Shown: positions 34,868 to 44,867, counted from the stretch's first letter. The stretch is DNA of 64,000 nucleotides from Acidobacteriota bacterium (GCA_013289685.1 JABCZL010000008.1:186001-250000); one strand, 5' to 3'. The notes: generated from the letters alone by a model not told the origin. Numbers and translations: made by a program.

Positions 34868-36004
34868 ATGGGTTTGTCGTTAAGCGATCTGCTCAAGAGA
34901 ATGCTGGAGATGAACGGCAGCGACCTGCACATTACCACCAACTCGCCGCCCCAGATTCGTGTGCACGGCCATCTTACGCCGCTCGACCTGCCGCAGATGA
35001 CGCCGGCCGAAACTAAGCAGCTGGCCTATAGCGTCATGACCGATTCGCAGAAGCACCGCTTCGAAGAAAGCCTGGAGCTCGACTTCTCTTTCGGTTTAAA
35101 AGGACTGGCTCGTTTCCGTGCCAACGTTTTCAACCAGCGCGGCGCCACTGCCGCCGTCTTCCGTCTAATTCCTTTCGAGATCAAGTCGTTCAACCAACTC
35201 GGCCTGGCGCCGGTCGTCAGCAGGATGTGCGACAAGCCGCGCGGTCTGGTGCTGGTAACTGGACCGACCGGCTCGGGCAAATCCACCACGCTGGCCGCCA
35301 TGATCGACAAGATCAACAGCGAGCGTCACGATCACATTCTTACTATCGAAGATCCGATCGAGTTCGTGCACATGAACAAGAATTGCCTGGTCAACCAGCG
35401 CGAACTGCACGCCGACACCAAGAGTTTCACCGACGCGCTGCGCGCCGCGCTTCGTGAAGATCCCGACGTCGTGCTGATCGGCGAAATGCGCGATCTGGAA
35501 ACCATCGAATCGGCGCTGCGTATCGCCGAAACCGGCCACTTGACTTTCGGTACGCTGCACACCAACTCGGCGACTTCCACCATCAACCGCATCATCGACG
35601 TATTTCCGGCGCACCAGCAGCCGCAGATTCGCGCCCAGCTGTCGCTGGTTCTGGAAGGCATCATGTGCCAAAGCCTGCTGCCCCGCATCGACGGCAAGGG
35701 CCGGGCCATGATCATGGAGATTCTTGTACCCAACGCAGCCGTCCGCAACCTGATTCGCGAAGACAAAATTCACCAGATTTACTCGTCCATGCAGTCCGGC
35801 CAGGAAAAATTCGGAATGCAGACGTTCAACCAGTCGCTGGCCACGGCCTACTTCAAGAAAGAAATTACGCTGGAAACGGCGATGGCGCGCTCCAGCAATA
35901 CGGACGAGTTACAGGAAATGATCAACCGCGGCGCAACCTTGGTGAACCGTCCGACCGCGGCGGGAACGACTTTGGCCAGAGGTGCCGCTCCCTCCAAGCA
36001 CTAG
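34868..36004 (+). CDS. pilT: type IV pilus retraction ATPase PilT
   Basis: A 378-residue ATPase. Walker A is GPTGSGKS at 132-139, Walker B region VVLIGEMRD, His-box LRIAETGHLTFGTLHTN, and the PilT signature AVRNLIRED (AIRNLIRE motif) near residue 290. It would depolymerise the pilus and power retraction. It is 220 bases after pilB, separated by a repeat element, and 72 bases before pilC. Confidence 0.96.
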   Translation: MGLSLSDLLKRMLEMNGSDLHITTNSPPQIRVHGHLTPLDLPQMTPAETKQLAYSVMTDSQKHRFEESLELDFSFGLKGLARFRANVFNQRGATAAVFRLIPFEIKSFNQLGLAPVVSRMCDKPRGLVLVTGPTGSGKSTTLAAMIDKINSERHDHILTIEDPIEFVHMNKNCLVNQRELHADTKSFTDALRAALREDPDVVLIGEMRDLETIESALRIAETGHLTFGTLHTNSATSTINRIIDVFPAHQQPQIRAQLSLVLEGIMCQSLLPRIDGKGRAMIMEILVPNAAVRNLIREDKIHQIYSSMQSGQEKFGMQTFNQSLATAYFKKEITLETAMARSSNTDELQEMINRGATLVNRPTAAGTTLARGAAPSKH

Positions 36005-36076
36005 GGTGGATGGAGCATAACCGCGGGCCGAACAAGATTTTGAACCAGCAGGCAACTCAGTGAGGAGAAGCTAAAC

Positions 36077-37285
36077 ATGCCAGTCTTTACATTTTCCGGC
36101 AAGGACGCATCCGGGCAGAAGATTACCGGCGAGCGGGTGGCGGCCAACAAGCAATCGTTGGCGCAGGCGTTGCGGCGCGAGCGCATCACGCCCGGCGCGA
36201 TCCGCGAAAAAGGCAAGGAATTTTCCATGCCCACGTTCGGCTCGGGCAAGGTCGGGACCAAAGACATCGCGATCTTTTTTCGCCAGTTTTCGGTCATGAT
36301 CGACGCTGGCCTGCCGCTGGTGCAGTGTCTGGAAATCCTCGCGGCCAACCAGGAAAACCAGGCATTCCAGAAGATCTTGACGGGAGTGCGGACCACGGTG
36401 GAAGGCGGCGCTACGCTGGCCAACGCCATGCGCCAGTATCCCATTGTCTTCGACGACCTCACTACCAACATGATCGAGGCCGGTGAAACCGGCGGTATTC
36501 TCGACATCATCCTGCAGCGCATGGCCACCTATGTCGAAAAGGCGGTGCGCCTGAAGTCGGCGGTGAAATCGGCCCTGATCTACCCCGTCGCCGTGGTCAG
36601 CATGGCGGGCTTGATCGTGGGCGCCCTGCTCAAGTGGGTGGTGCCGATCTTCGCGAACCTGTTTGCCGGACTGGGCGTTGCCCTGCCTCTGCCCACGCGC
36701 ATCGTCATGGGGCTGAGCGCGTTCGTGCAGACGTTCTGGTGGATGGTCGGCGTCGGCGGTTTTGGTCTCTTCTTTGGGATCAAGCAGATCCGCAAGCATC
36801 CCCGCGGCCGCTATTACTTTGACAAGATGCTGCTCTTCATCCCCGTGATCGGCTCGCTGCTGCGCAAGATTGCGGTCGGCCGCTTCACCCGTACGTTGGG
36901 CACCCTGATCACCTCGGGCGTTCCGATTCTGGAAGGCCTGAGCATTACCGCCAAGACCTCAGGCAACGCCGTGCTGGAAGAGGCGCTGATGAAGGTGCGC
37001 AAGGCCATCGAAGAAGGACGCACCATCGTCGATCCCCTGCGGGAATGCGGCGTGTTTCCCAACATGGTGACGCAGATGATCGGAGTGGGCGAAGCGACTG
37101 GCGCCATGGACTCGATGCTGCAGAAGATCGCCGACTTCTACGAAGAAGAAGTCGACGCGGCCACCAAAGACATGCTGGCCATGCTAGAGCCACTCATCAT
37201 CGCTGTACTCGGCGTCAGCGTCGGTGGCATCGTGATCTCGCTTTACATGCCGCTGTTCGCCATGATCGCCAAGCTGGCCGGCTAG
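36077..37285 (+). CDS. pilC: type IV pilus inner-membrane platform protein PilC
   Basis: A 402-residue GspF/PilC family member with two T2SSF domains (about 70-195 and 270-395), each ending in transmembrane helices. Family phrases include FFRQFSVMIDAGLPLVQCLEIL and VGVGEATGAMDSMLQKIADFYEEEVDA. It anchors PilB and PilT at the inner membrane. It lies after pilT and before pilS, which is a common Acidobacteriota order. A GAGGAG ribosome site precedes the start. Confidence 0.96.
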   Translation: MPVFTFSGKDASGQKITGERVAANKQSLAQALRRERITPGAIREKGKEFSMPTFGSGKVGTKDIAIFFRQFSVMIDAGLPLVQCLEILAANQENQAFQKILTGVRTTVEGGATLANAMRQYPIVFDDLTTNMIEAGETGGILDIILQRMATYVEKAVRLKSAVKSALIYPVAVVSMAGLIVGALLKWVVPIFANLFAGLGVALPLPTRIVMGLSAFVQTFWWMVGVGGFGLFFGIKQIRKHPRGRYYFDKMLLFIPVIGSLLRKIAVGRFTRTLGTLITSGVPILEGLSITAKTSGNAVLEEALMKVRKAIEEGRTIVDPLRECGVFPNMVTQMIGVGEATGAMDSMLQKIADFYEEEVDAATKDMLAMLEPLIIAVLGVSVGGIVISLYMPLFAMIAKLAG

Positions 37286-37301
37286 AAAAGTCAAACGCTC
37301 G

Positions 37302-37333
37302 GGAGGCCGGAGCTGACGGCAGCGCCGGCCTCC
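37302..37333. terminator. hairpin after pilC
   Basis: GGAGGCCGG (37302-37310) and CCGGCCTCC (37325-37333) form a 9-bp stem with a 14-base loop, 17 bases after the pilC stop. There is no T tract, so it may attenuate rather than terminate. Confidence 0.45.
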
Positions 37334-37349
37334 TGATCGAAGAACGGTG

Positions 37350-37427
37350 TTGGGTCTTAGATACAAGGTCTTAGGCCCTGGGATCCAGACCCCCAATACC
37401 TGATGCCCCAGACCTAAGACCTAAAAT
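37350..37427. repeat. word-hairpin element, GGTCTTAG word
   Basis: GGTCTTAG occurs at 37353-37360 and 37368-37375 and its complement CTAAGACC once (37414-37421, in GACCTAAGACC), separated by CAGACCCC/CCCCAGACC-type units. It fills the gap between pilC and pilS. Confidence 0.55.
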
Positions 37428-37428
37428 C

Positions 37429-39144
37429 ATGCAATCGACTTTCGACGAGCGCAATTGGCTGGTGTGGCTGGTTCGGGTCCGGATTTTCATCCTGACTCTC
37501 CTGCTGGCCATTGAGCTGGCGATCGCCCAGTTCAGCCCCACTCCGCTGCCCATGCGGCTCTTCCTCAGTACCATGGTGTTCTGGTACACCCTTTCTTTGT
37601 TCTACGTGCTTTTGCTCTCGTTGTGGCAGGAACACCGCCTGCAAGCCTCGCTGCAGGTTCTCACCGATCTGATTCTGGTCAGTCTGGTGGTCCATGAAAC
37701 CGGAGGGTGGGACAGTTCGCTGAACTTTCTCTATCCCCTGGTCATCATCGTTGCCAGCGTGCTGCTGCCGCGGGTGTGGGCGCAACTGGTGGCCGCCCTG
37801 GCGTTCATTCTTTACGGGACGGTGCTGGAACTGAACTACTATGCGGTGGTTCCTTCCTATAGCAGCACGCATCCCGCGCTGAAAGCGCTGCAGGCCATCA
37901 TCTTCGTCAATCTTTTCGGCTTTCTGGCGGTTGCATACCTGGCCGGACTCCTCACCGCGAAACTGCGGCAGGTGGGCGTGCAACTGAAAGACACCAGCGG
38001 CGCGCTGGAAAGCCTGCAGGCGCTGCACGAAAACATCATCCATTCCATCAGCAGCGGGTTGATCACTACCGGCCTCGACGGGCGAATCACGCTGGTCAAC
38101 GCCGCGGCCCAGCGTTTGCTGGAGCGGAGCCCGGCCGGACTGCTGGGTGCGCCGGTTCATCATCTGTTTCTGGATCCGTTGCCCACTGTCGAATCCCCCC
38201 AGGGCCATGGCGAAGTGCGGTTCGAGCCGCCCACGAAATTCCGCAAAACGGTTCGGGTGCGGGTCGCATCCTTGACCGTGCCGGAGCGCGGGGAACTGGG
38301 ATTTGTATACGTCCTCGACGATCTGACCGAGATTCGCCGGCTCGAACGCGAAGTCCGGATGCAGGATAAGCTGGCGGCCGTCGGCCGGCTGGCGGCGGCC
38401 ATCGCGCACGAAATCCGCAATCCGCTCACCTCCATTGCCGGGTCGGTCAGCATGCTTTCCGGCGTTCCGGAGATGAACGAGGATCACCGCCGTCTGCTCG
38501 ACATCGTGACCCGCGAGTCGCAGCGGCTGAACAGCATCATCACCGATTTCCTGGCCTACTCCCGCACTAAGCAATATCACTTCGACCGGGTCGACCTGGT
38601 CCAGTCCGTCGAAGATACGTTGACCCTCATGGATCACCGCATGACGGCCGAGAAAACCGGCATCACCATCGAGCGCCGGTTCAGCGTTCGTCAGGCCTGG
38701 GCCATCGCCGACGGCGACAAGCTCAAGCAGGTGTTCTGGAACCTTTGTGAGAACGCGGTGCGCGCCATGAAAGATGGCGGAACGCTGACCGCCGCAGTCG
38801 AATCTCTGGGCGATGATTGGCAGGTTTCTTTCCGGGATACGGGAACGGGCATGACGCCGCAACAGATCGAAAAAATATTCGAGCCCTTCCAGTCCAATTT
38901 CGAGGGCGGCACCGGCCTGGGGTTGGCCATTGTCTACCAGATTGTGCAGGCGCATGACGGCAAAGTTTGGGCGCGATCCAAGCCGGGGCAGGGCACCACG
39001 CTCGTCTTGCGGCTGCGCCGCCTGGATGCCGAGCGCCCAGCTTCCACCGGCGAGGGCGTGCCCGAAAAGGCGCAGGGGAAAGCCCAGGTAGTAGTCGCGG
39101 CCCGGCCGGTTGCGGCCGCAGCCGGAGGAGGTTTGCGTGGCTAA
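37429..39144 (+). CDS. pilS: PilS-like sensor histidine kinase
   Basis: A 571-residue kinase. About six N-terminal membrane segments (residues 10-180), a PAS domain (about 195-300), HisKA with phospho-acceptor in AAIAHEIRNPLTSI, and a HATPase with DTGTGMTPQQIEKIFEPF and GGTGLGLAIV. It would phosphorylate the PilR regulator, with which it overlaps by eight bases. The regulon cannot be inferred, but the neighbours suggest pilus genes. Confidence 0.93.
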   Translation: MQSTFDERNWLVWLVRVRIFILTLLLAIELAIAQFSPTPLPMRLFLSTMVFWYTLSLFYVLLLSLWQEHRLQASLQVLTDLILVSLVVHETGGWDSSLNFLYPLVIIVASVLLPRVWAQLVAALAFILYGTVLELNYYAVVPSYSSTHPALKALQAIIFVNLFGFLAVAYLAGLLTAKLRQVGVQLKDTSGALESLQALHENIIHSISSGLITTGLDGRITLVNAAAQRLLERSPAGLLGAPVHHLFLDPLPTVESPQGHGEVRFEPPTKFRKTVRVRVASLTVPERGELGFVYVLDDLTEIRRLEREVRMQDKLAAVGRLAAAIAHEIRNPLTSIAGSVSMLSGVPEMNEDHRRLLDIVTRESQRLNSIITDFLAYSRTKQYHFDRVDLVQSVEDTLTLMDHRMTAEKTGITIERRFSVRQAWAIADGDKLKQVFWNLCENAVRAMKDGGTLTAAVESLGDDWQVSFRDTGTGMTPQQIEKIFEPFQSNFEGGTGLGLAIVYQIVQAHDGKVWARSKPGQGTTLVLRLRRLDAERPASTGEGVPEKAQGKAQVVVAARPVAAAAGGGLRG

Positions 39145-40531
39145 CATTCTTGTCTGCGACGACGAACGCTCCATTTGCGAAATGCTCGACATCTCCCTGC
39201 GCCGCGAGGGACACCGCGTAGAAACAGTGCAAGCGGGGCAGACGGCAAAGAACAAAATCGACGGCGCCCTCTACGACGTCATCATCACCGACATCAAGAT
39301 GCCGAATATCGACGGCATCGAAGTGCTGCGCCACGCGCACCGGGTTTCGCCCGACTCGGCCGTCATTCTAATTACTGCGGTCGACGACTACGAGGCTGCT
39401 GTGCAGGCGGTAAAAGCTGGAGGCGCCACCGATTACATTCGCAAGAGTCCCGGGCTGGTGGATGAAATCAAGCTGGCCCTCAATCGCGCGGTCGAGAAAC
39501 TCAACCTGAGCAAGCAGAACTTCGCCCTGCGCCGCGACGCTGCAACCCGCAACTCGCTCGACAACATCATCGGTTCCAGCGCCGCCATGGAGAAGCTCAA
39601 GCAGACGCTGCGCACCGTCGCCTCCACCGCCTCGACCGTTCTGGTCAACGGGGAAAGCGGCACAGGCAAGGAACTGGTCGCCCGCGCGCTGCACGTGTGC
39701 TCGCCGCGCGCCACCGAAGCTTTTGTTTCCGTCAATTGCGGAGCTTTTCCTGAGACCCTGCTCGAGAGCGAACTCTTCGGATATCTGAAAGGCGCGTTCA
39801 CCGGAGCCAACCAGAACAAGCGCGGCCTGTTCGAGGTCGCCGACGGCGGCACCATCTTCCTCGACGAAATCAGCGAAATGACTCTGGCCATGCAGGTCAA
39901 GCTGCTGCGCGTGTTGCAGGAGCGCACGGTGCGTCCGGTGGGCAGCACCAGCGAAATCTCGATCGACGTGCGCGTCATCGCTGCCACCAACCGCGATCTC
40001 GACAAGGCCGTCGCCGAAAACCTGTTTCGCGAGGATCTGTACTACCGGCTGAACGTGATTCCCATTCGCGTGCCGCCGCTGCGCGAGCGCCGCGAAGACA
40101 TTCCGCTGCTGGCCAACCATTTTCTGAAAAAGTATGCCAGCGCCGCCAGCCGCAGCATTCTGCGCGTGAATGCGCCGTCGCTCGATTCCCTGTGCGACTA
40201 CGAGTGGCCGGGAAACGTCCGCCAGCTGGAGAACACCGTCGAGCGTGCCGTCGCTCTCGAGGTCAGCGAGGAACTGCATGTCGAACTGCCCGCGGAACGC
40301 CCGAAAGCGCGTGCCGCGGCCGCCGCGGCTGGTGGCGGGACTCTGCCCGAAGTCGGGGCCGACGTAACCCTTCCCGAAGGCGTCGGCATGGAAACCTACG
40401 TGGCCGGCATCGAGCGCTCGCTGCTGCAGAGTGCGCTCAACCAGAGCAGCGGCGTGCAAACCAAAGCCGCTGACGTCCTCGGCATCTCCTACCGCTCGTT
40501 CCGGCATTTGATGAAAAAGTACGGATTGTAG
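39137..40531 (+). CDS. pilR: PilR-like sigma-54-dependent response regulator
   Basis: About 464 residues from GTG 39137 (GGAGGAG six bases upstream; the ATG at 39110 is not favoured). A receiver domain (NILVCDDE, Asp-acceptor in [10 protein letters not shown]), an AAA+ domain with Walker A GESGTGKE (172-179), an intact GAFTGA (219-224), and a Fis-type helix-turn-helix ([20 protein letters not shown]). The intact GAFTGA contrasts with GSFPGA in the NtrX-like protein. Overlap with pilS suggests coupled translation. Confidence 0.95.
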   Translation: MANILVCDDERSICEMLDISLRREGHRVETVQAGQTAKNKIDGALYDVIITDIKMPNIDGIEVLRHAHRVSPDSAVILITAVDDYEAAVQAVKAGGATDYIRKSPGLVDEIKLALNRAVEKLNLSKQNFALRRDAATRNSLDNIIGSSAAMEKLKQTLRTVASTASTVLVNGESGTGKELVARALHVCSPRATEAFVSVNCGAFPETLLESELFGYLKGAFTGANQNKRGLFEVADGGTIFLDEISEMTLAMQVKLLRVLQERTVRPVGSTSEISIDVRVIAATNRDLDKAVAENLFREDLYYRLNVIPIRVPPLRERREDIPLLANHFLKKYASAASRSILRVNAPSLDSLCDYEWPGNVRQLENTVERAVALEVSEELHVELPAERPKARAAAAAAGGGTLPEVGADVTLPEGVGMETYVAGIERSLLQSALNQSSGVQTKAADVLGISYRSFRHLMKKYGL

Positions 40532-40535
40532 AAAA

Positions 40536-40677
40536 GAAGCTGCTAGCTGCTGGCTCCTCCCGCGCCTTGCTGGTCTCAGGCGGCGTCCACGACCTTTGGC
40601 TCCGGTACGTCGATCGAATAAAGGGGCGGGCTCTGTGCTGGGTTAGCTAGAAGCTAGAAGCTAGAAGCTAGAAGCTG
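40536..40677. repeat. word-hairpin element, AGCTAGAAGCTAG word
   Basis: AGAAGCTGCTAGCTGCTGG (40536-40554) and, about 85 bases on, four copies of AGCTAGA (40645-40675). The word is nearly self-complementary. The same word recurs at 58094-58134. The element overlaps the 3' end of the TPR gene. Confidence 0.65.
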
Positions 40678-41024
40678 CCCTTCTTCAACTGCGCCTTCCA
40701 CCCCAGCACGCGCGCCTTGGCCCCCTCGGCCTCGGCCTCGGGCACCATTCCCTTCTTCTGATACAGCACCGACAGGCTGGTGTGCGCCAGAACGTCGTCG
40801 GGATCGATTTCCGCCAGCCGCTGCGCCACCGCGATGGCCTCATCGTAGCGTTGCAGGTCCTGCAGAGCGCGCGCCAGGCCGTGCATGGCCTCGGTAAACG
40901 TCGGGTCGGCAGTTAGGGACTCCTGATAGGCGGCGACAGCCTTTTCCAGGTGACCGTCGGCCATCAGGTCGAGCGCGGCATAGTAGTGGTCTTCGGCCTT
41001 CTGGCGGGCGTTGGCGTCAGGCAT
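40668..41024 (-). CDS. tetratricopeptide-repeat protein
   Basis: A small TPR protein of about 118 residues from ATG 41024 (AGGAA upstream; a longer start at 41060 exists). Three TPR helices pairs: AEDHYYAALDLMADGHLEKAVAAYQESL, AMHGLARALQDLQRYDEAIAVAQRL and AHTSLSVLYQKKGMVPEAEAEG. It is likely cytosolic and acts as a protein scaffold. The last codons overlap the repeat element. Confidence 0.75.
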   Translation of the reverse strand: MPDANARQKAEDHYYAALDLMADGHLEKAVAAYQESLTADPTFTEAMHGLARALQDLQRYDEAIAVAQRLAEIDPDDVLAHTSLSVLYQKKGMVPEAEAEGAKARVLGWKAQLKKGSF

Positions 41025-41216
41025 GCGGGAAAATTCCTGGCAGAGACTGGATTCTAACATGCGCCTCGCGGGTGTCTAAATTCAAATCCCTTACCACGTA
41101 GCACACAATGTCACACGTAGGAAGACCTTGCTGCGGAACCTTCGCGATACTTCGCGTCCTTCGTGGTTCATGATTTGCCTTGCCTTCGCGCCTTGACTGG
41201 GCGGTATGATGGCTGC

Positions 41217-41450
41217 ATGGTCTACAAGCTGCGCTTTCTGTGGAATGCCACCAAGGGCCATCGCCTGGCCCCGTGGCGGAGTCCCTATCTGCTGTGGCGC
41301 ATCGAAACCTATACCGGCGTGAAAATGACGCAGATCGGCTTTCTGGAATTCTGGGAATTCATGTGGCGCGAGCGCTACGAGCTGTGGCGGTTTCTCAAGT
41401 GGACGGGAGAGATGGAGCGCTACGTCCATCCCAAACCGAAGAGTTCCTAG
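41217..41450 (+). CDS. small aromatic-rich hypothetical protein
   Basis: A 77-residue protein from ATG 41217 (41163 gives a longer frame without support). It is rich in Trp, Tyr and Phe (WNATKGHRLAPWRSPYLLWRIETYTG, FLEFWEFMWRERYELWRF). No domain recognised and no signal peptide. I recall similar short proteins near acidobacterial housekeeping genes, function unknown. Confidence 0.6.
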   Translation: MVYKLRFLWNATKGHRLAPWRSPYLLWRIETYTGVKMTQIGFLEFWEFMWRERYELWRFLKWTGEMERYVHPKPKSS

Positions 41451-41470
41451 ATCTACGGTACGCCGATTTA

Positions 41471-41569
41471 CGGTAGCGCCGCCGTCCCGGCGGCTGTCGT
41501 GGCGGCGTCTCGCCGCCACAGCGCGGGCGAGACGCCCCCGCGACAGCCGGCAAGTTGCCGGCGCTACTC
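41471..41569. repeat. GC-rich multi-stem repeat between convergent genes
   Basis: The stretch begins with GTAGCGCCG and ends with CGGCGCTAC, with inner hairpins (CGCCGCCGTCCCGGCGGC and GGCGGCGTCTCGCCGCC). It lies between convergent genes and could act as a bidirectional terminator. It shares CGACAGCCG words with the hairpin at 48875. Confidence 0.65.
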
Positions 41570-41571
41570 AA

Positions 41572-42423
41572 CTACGCTCCCTTGCCGGCCGCCGCCGCTT
41601 CTCCTAAAAAGATGCTGACCTCGCTGCCCTTGCCGGCGCCCGAAATCTGCGCTGCGGCTGCGCGGTTGGCAACGATCTCGAGATATCCCATGCTCCCGAC
41701 AATGCCAAACACTTCGCCGGGTGTGCCCTGAGCGTAGGCCTGGTGGATGGCAGTAATCTCGCGGCTTCCCACCACAATCTTGAACGGGCCGGGCTTGGCT
41801 GCAAACAGCGCGGGCACGTCTTCGGGCGTGATGTTGGTGATGAGGTTGCCGAAGCGGTCGACCTTCAGTACCACCGCGCGCAAGCGGCCCTCGCCAGTGG
41901 CCTTCGGTCGGGGCGCAGCGAAACGCACGTAATCTTCGATCTCGTCTCCGAATTTGTGCGAATCGACCATCTTTCCGAGATACGCCGCCACCGGAGCAAA
42001 CACGTCGCGGGCATGAAACGTGCTGCTCACCGGCGTTCGGAAATAATGGTCGGAAGTGATGTGCCGCACGTGAATGCGTTCTTCCCTGGCATAGACCATG
42101 GAGAGCACACCGTTATCGGGCGCGACGAAATGATATCCGTCGCTCGACGCCAGAATCGGCCGCCGCTCGGTGCCCACGCCGGGGTCCACGACAACCAAAT
42201 GGACCGTGCCATTCGGAAAATACGAATACGCCTGGGAAATCGCCAGCGCGCCATCGAGCACATCGAAGGCCTGCACGGCATGAGAAATGTCCACGATCGC
42301 GGCTTCGGGCACAATGTCGAGAATGACTCCCTTCATCGCGCCCACAAAATGATCGTTGGTTCCAAAATCGGTGGTCAGAGTGATGATCGGACGATGTGGC
42401 AACTTTCCCTCGCTGGAAGACAA
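41572..42423 (-). CDS. SAM hydroxide adenosyltransferase (DUF62 / chlorinase-like)
   Basis: A 283-residue member of the SAM hydrolase/fluorinase family. The N-terminal motif is ITLTTDFGTNDHFVGAMKG, with VVDPGVGTERRPI and SSTFHARDVFAPVAAYLG following. It converts SAM to adenosine and methionine with water as nucleophile. The halogenase-specific loop is not apparent. It is monocistronic, convergent with the aromatic-rich gene. The start at 42423 is conventional. Confidence 0.92.
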   Translation of the reverse strand: MSSSEGKLPHRPIITLTTDFGTNDHFVGAMKGVILDIVPEAAIVDISHAVQAFDVLDGALAISQAYSYFPNGTVHLVVVDPGVGTERRPILASSDGYHFVAPDNGVLSMVYAREERIHVRHITSDHYFRTPVSSTFHARDVFAPVAAYLGKMVDSHKFGDEIEDYVRFAAPRPKATGEGRLRAVVLKVDRFGNLITNITPEDVPALFAAKPGPFKIVVGSREITAIHQAYAQGTPGEVFGIVGSMGYLEIVANRAAAAQISGAGKGSEVSIFLGEAAAAGKGA

Positions 42424-42809
42424 AATTCTAGGTACAGCGAGGGTAATTGGACGGGAATTTGTGCGTCAAGGCACGGAGGTAATAGGATGCTGACGGCGAA
42501 AAAGAAGGCCATCGGATCTCACCGGCTCCGCACACTATCTGCGCGCCAATTTCGGATTCGAATAGACCTAAGAGCAAGGTTCGGGTAAAATAACGCTCCG
42601 AGTAACCCCCGGCCCCGTCCCGGAGATGGTATGCGCCTCTTAAGCCGGTCCTTCCCTCATCTGTTCGTTTTGTTTCACTCAGACACGCGCTGTCCGCTTC
42701 GGATGGGTTGTGACATCGATGTTCGGTGGGCCCCTACGAGTGAGCGTTAGGACTAACGCCTAACCCGCGAGATATCAGTTACGGTGCGGCTTCTACTGAG
42801 GAGGTGAAT
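42424..42809. other. intergenic region before the L,D-transpeptidase
   Basis: 386 bases with no gene recognised. An inverted repeat (GCGTTAG and CTAACGC with a 2-base gap) is at 42744-42759. I looked for a riboswitch because the gene is envelope-related but found no match to the consensus motifs I know. Confidence 0.4.
42744..42759. promoter_or_regulatory. short inverted repeat GCGTTAG / CTAACGC
   Basis: Seven-base arms with a two-base gap, 50 bases before the L,D-transpeptidase start. It may be an operator; function unknown. Confidence 0.3.
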
Positions 42810-43508
42810 ATGTCACATGAGCTTGCGTTGGGTGCTTCGGGCCATTTGGTGGAAAAACTGATCCATGATCTGAACCGGGTAAGTCCAACCGGGTTGCCAC
42901 TCCTCTCAGGGGACAATTTCGATGTTATGACGATGGCCCGTGTGATGGAGTTTCAGTTCTACCAGAATTTTCCTGTGGACGGCGTGGCCGGTCCAAAAAC
43001 CCTAACTCTGCTCCGACACCTAATTTCTCGATCCCATAACCTCGAAGACGCGAAGCCGGACGGTCGCGTGATTGTGGTAAACCTCATCGCGGAACCCCAG
43101 TGGCTCACCGCCTTTGAAGACGGCAAAGAAATTCCGGGTCTGGCGAGACTACGGTGTCACGGCGGCTCGGTTGAGTTTCCGTCTCGGCGCGGCGTGTTCC
43201 CGCTGACTTCAAATCGTTTTCCACATCACACCAGCGATGTATACCCACAGCCGCCAGATAACATGGCGTGCTCGCTGTTCTACACAGACGCTGAGGCCAT
43301 CCATCAGGGACCGGCTGACGTGCCATCCCACGGATGCATCCATGTTGGGGTTGGATGGGCCGGCAAGCTGTTTTACTGGGTAGGAAGTTCAGATGTTTTA
43401 GTAATCGTTCTGGGTAAGCATGCAAAAATCGGGCGCGGTCATACCTATCCCCCCGAGCTCCAGAGACAGATCGACACTTTGAGGGCGGATTTGAATACGC
43501 GGCTCTAA
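42810..43508 (+). CDS. L,D-transpeptidase (YkuD) with peptidoglycan-binding domain
   Basis: A protein of about 232 residues from ATG 42810, preceded by GAGGAGG. An N-terminal peptidoglycan-binding-like region is followed by a YkuD domain with active-site SHGCIHV near residue 175. The motif is normally HGC(I/V)(R/N), and His replaces the Arg/Asn here. It would form 3-3 peptidoglycan crosslinks or attach proteins to peptidoglycan. No signal peptide is obvious, which is odd for an envelope enzyme. Confidence 0.85.
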   Translation: MSHELALGASGHLVEKLIHDLNRVSPTGLPLLSGDNFDVMTMARVMEFQFYQNFPVDGVAGPKTLTLLRHLISRSHNLEDAKPDGRVIVVNLIAEPQWLTAFEDGKEIPGLARLRCHGGSVEFPSRRGVFPLTSNRFPHHTSDVYPQPPDNMACSLFYTDAEAIHQGPADVPSHGCIHVGVGWAGKLFYWVGSSDVLVIVLGKHAKIGRGHTYPPELQRQIDTLRADLNTRL

Positions 43509-43576
43509 ACCCTGGGATGTAGGTCTTGTCTGGCGACGCAAAGGCAGACGATGAAATCGAGTCTAGGAGGCAACTC

Positions 43577-44833
43577 CTACTCGTACCGCAGCGCCTCAAT
43601 CGGATTCATCCGCGATGCCTTCAAAGCAGGGAAGAAGCCGGACACGATTCCCACCAGCGATAGGATCACGAACGAAACCATCATCACGCCCATCGAGGCA
43701 TGCAGGAAGATTGCGCCTTCATGGTCGGTGGTTTTGTAGAACTCATCGTACAGCGGCATGGGAGGAATTGCCCAGGTCAGGAATTCGGCGACCGCCATGC
43801 CGATCGCGCCGCCCACAAACGTGAGCACCAGCGCCTCCAGCAGAAACTGCACCAGAATGTGCCGGGGCCGCGCTCCAATCGCTTTCCGCAAGCCGATTTC
43901 GCGCGTGCGCTCGGTCACCGACACCAGCATGATATTCATCACGCCGATGCCGCCCACGGCCAGCGTGCACACCCCGATCAGTCCCAGCACGGCCTGCAGC
44001 CCGTAGGAAAACGCATTGATCATGGCGCGGTCTTCAATCGTGTCCCACTCCGGCGTGGCCTTGTCGTCCTTGGGATCGAAGTGATGCCGCCGCGCAATCA
44101 CCTCGCGCACCGCCATGAGCGCCTTCTTGTTCAGTTCGGGCGCGGTCGGCTGGATGATGATCTCGTCGGGATCGCGAACGTTCTTCAGATCGCGCATCAG
44201 GGCGAAGGGAATGAATCCATTCTCGTTGTCCGGCCCCTGATACATCGAATCCTGAATCTTGTTGCGCATGCTGCCGATCACTTCAAAATCGAGCCCGCCA
44301 ATTTCGACATGCTGTCCCACGGCGGGCGCGCCCTGAAAGACCTTCTTCGCCGCGTTGTAGCCGAGGATCACGACCCGCCGGTGGTCGGCGAAATCGCTCT
44401 CGTTAAAGTAGCGCCCGTCCGCGATTTCGATCTTGCGCATCTGCCCGTAAGGCATGTCCACGCCGCGCACCTGGATCGACACGACCCGCGTGCCGATCTT
44501 GAACCCGAAATCGCGGTCGATCTCGCCGCTCACCGCCCGCACGATCGGCACTTCGTCGCGAATCGCTTCCACGTCCTCAAGTTCGTACTTGACCGCCTTG
44601 CCCGCCCGCTGGCCGCCGGCCTGCATGCTGGTCTGCCCAGGCCAAACCACGATCACGTTGTTGCCCATGTTCAGAAAGGCGTGCAGAACGCATCCGCCCA
44701 GGCCCTGCCCATAGGCCAGCAACAGCACGACCGAGACCAGACCCCAGCCGATGCCCAGCATGGTCAGCGCCGAACGCGTGCGATTGCGCATCAGCGACTG
44801 CCAGCCTTGCGAAATGAGCTCTTTCAGGTACAT
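43577..44833 (-). CDS. MacB-type ABC transporter permease, no ATPase domain
   Basis: A 418-residue permease. A transmembrane helix near residue 25 is followed by a MacB_PCD extracytoplasmic domain (about 40-265) and an FtsX domain with three helices at the C-terminus. The phrase ERTREIGLRKAIGARPRHIL is typical. It lacks Walker motifs and no ATPase gene is in the cluster. The order is MacA-like (48584), permease (47205), DUF4097 (45953), this permease. A short REPIN lies between this gene and the DUF4097 gene. Confidence 0.9.
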   Translation of the reverse strand: MYLKELISQGWQSLMRNRTRSALTMLGIGWGLVSVVLLLAYGQGLGGCVLHAFLNMGNNVIVVWPGQTSMQAGGQRAGKAVKYELEDVEAIRDEVPIVRAVSGEIDRDFGFKIGTRVVSIQVRGVDMPYGQMRKIEIADGRYFNESDFADHRRVVILGYNAAKKVFQGAPAVGQHVEIGGLDFEVIGSMRNKIQDSMYQGPDNENGFIPFALMRDLKNVRDPDEIIIQPTAPELNKKALMAVREVIARRHHFDPKDDKATPEWDTIEDRAMINAFSYGLQAVLGLIGVCTLAVGGIGVMNIMLVSVTERTREIGLRKAIGARPRHILVQFLLEALVLTFVGGAIGMAVAEFLTWAIPPMPLYDEFYKTTDHEGAIFLHASMGVMMVSFVILSLVGIVSGFFPALKASRMNPIEALRYE

Positions 44834-44867
44834 ACAATAATGTACATATAAGTGCGTTCGATTCCTC

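Noticed and set aside
37414..39255. Long antisense frame of 613 codons over pilS
   Set aside because: Shadow frame opposite a kinase with intact motifs; no supporting start or domain.
42424..42809. Riboswitch before the L,D-transpeptidase
   Set aside because: No match to c-di-AMP, c-di-GMP or other riboswitch motifs that I know; only a short inverted repeat is visible.
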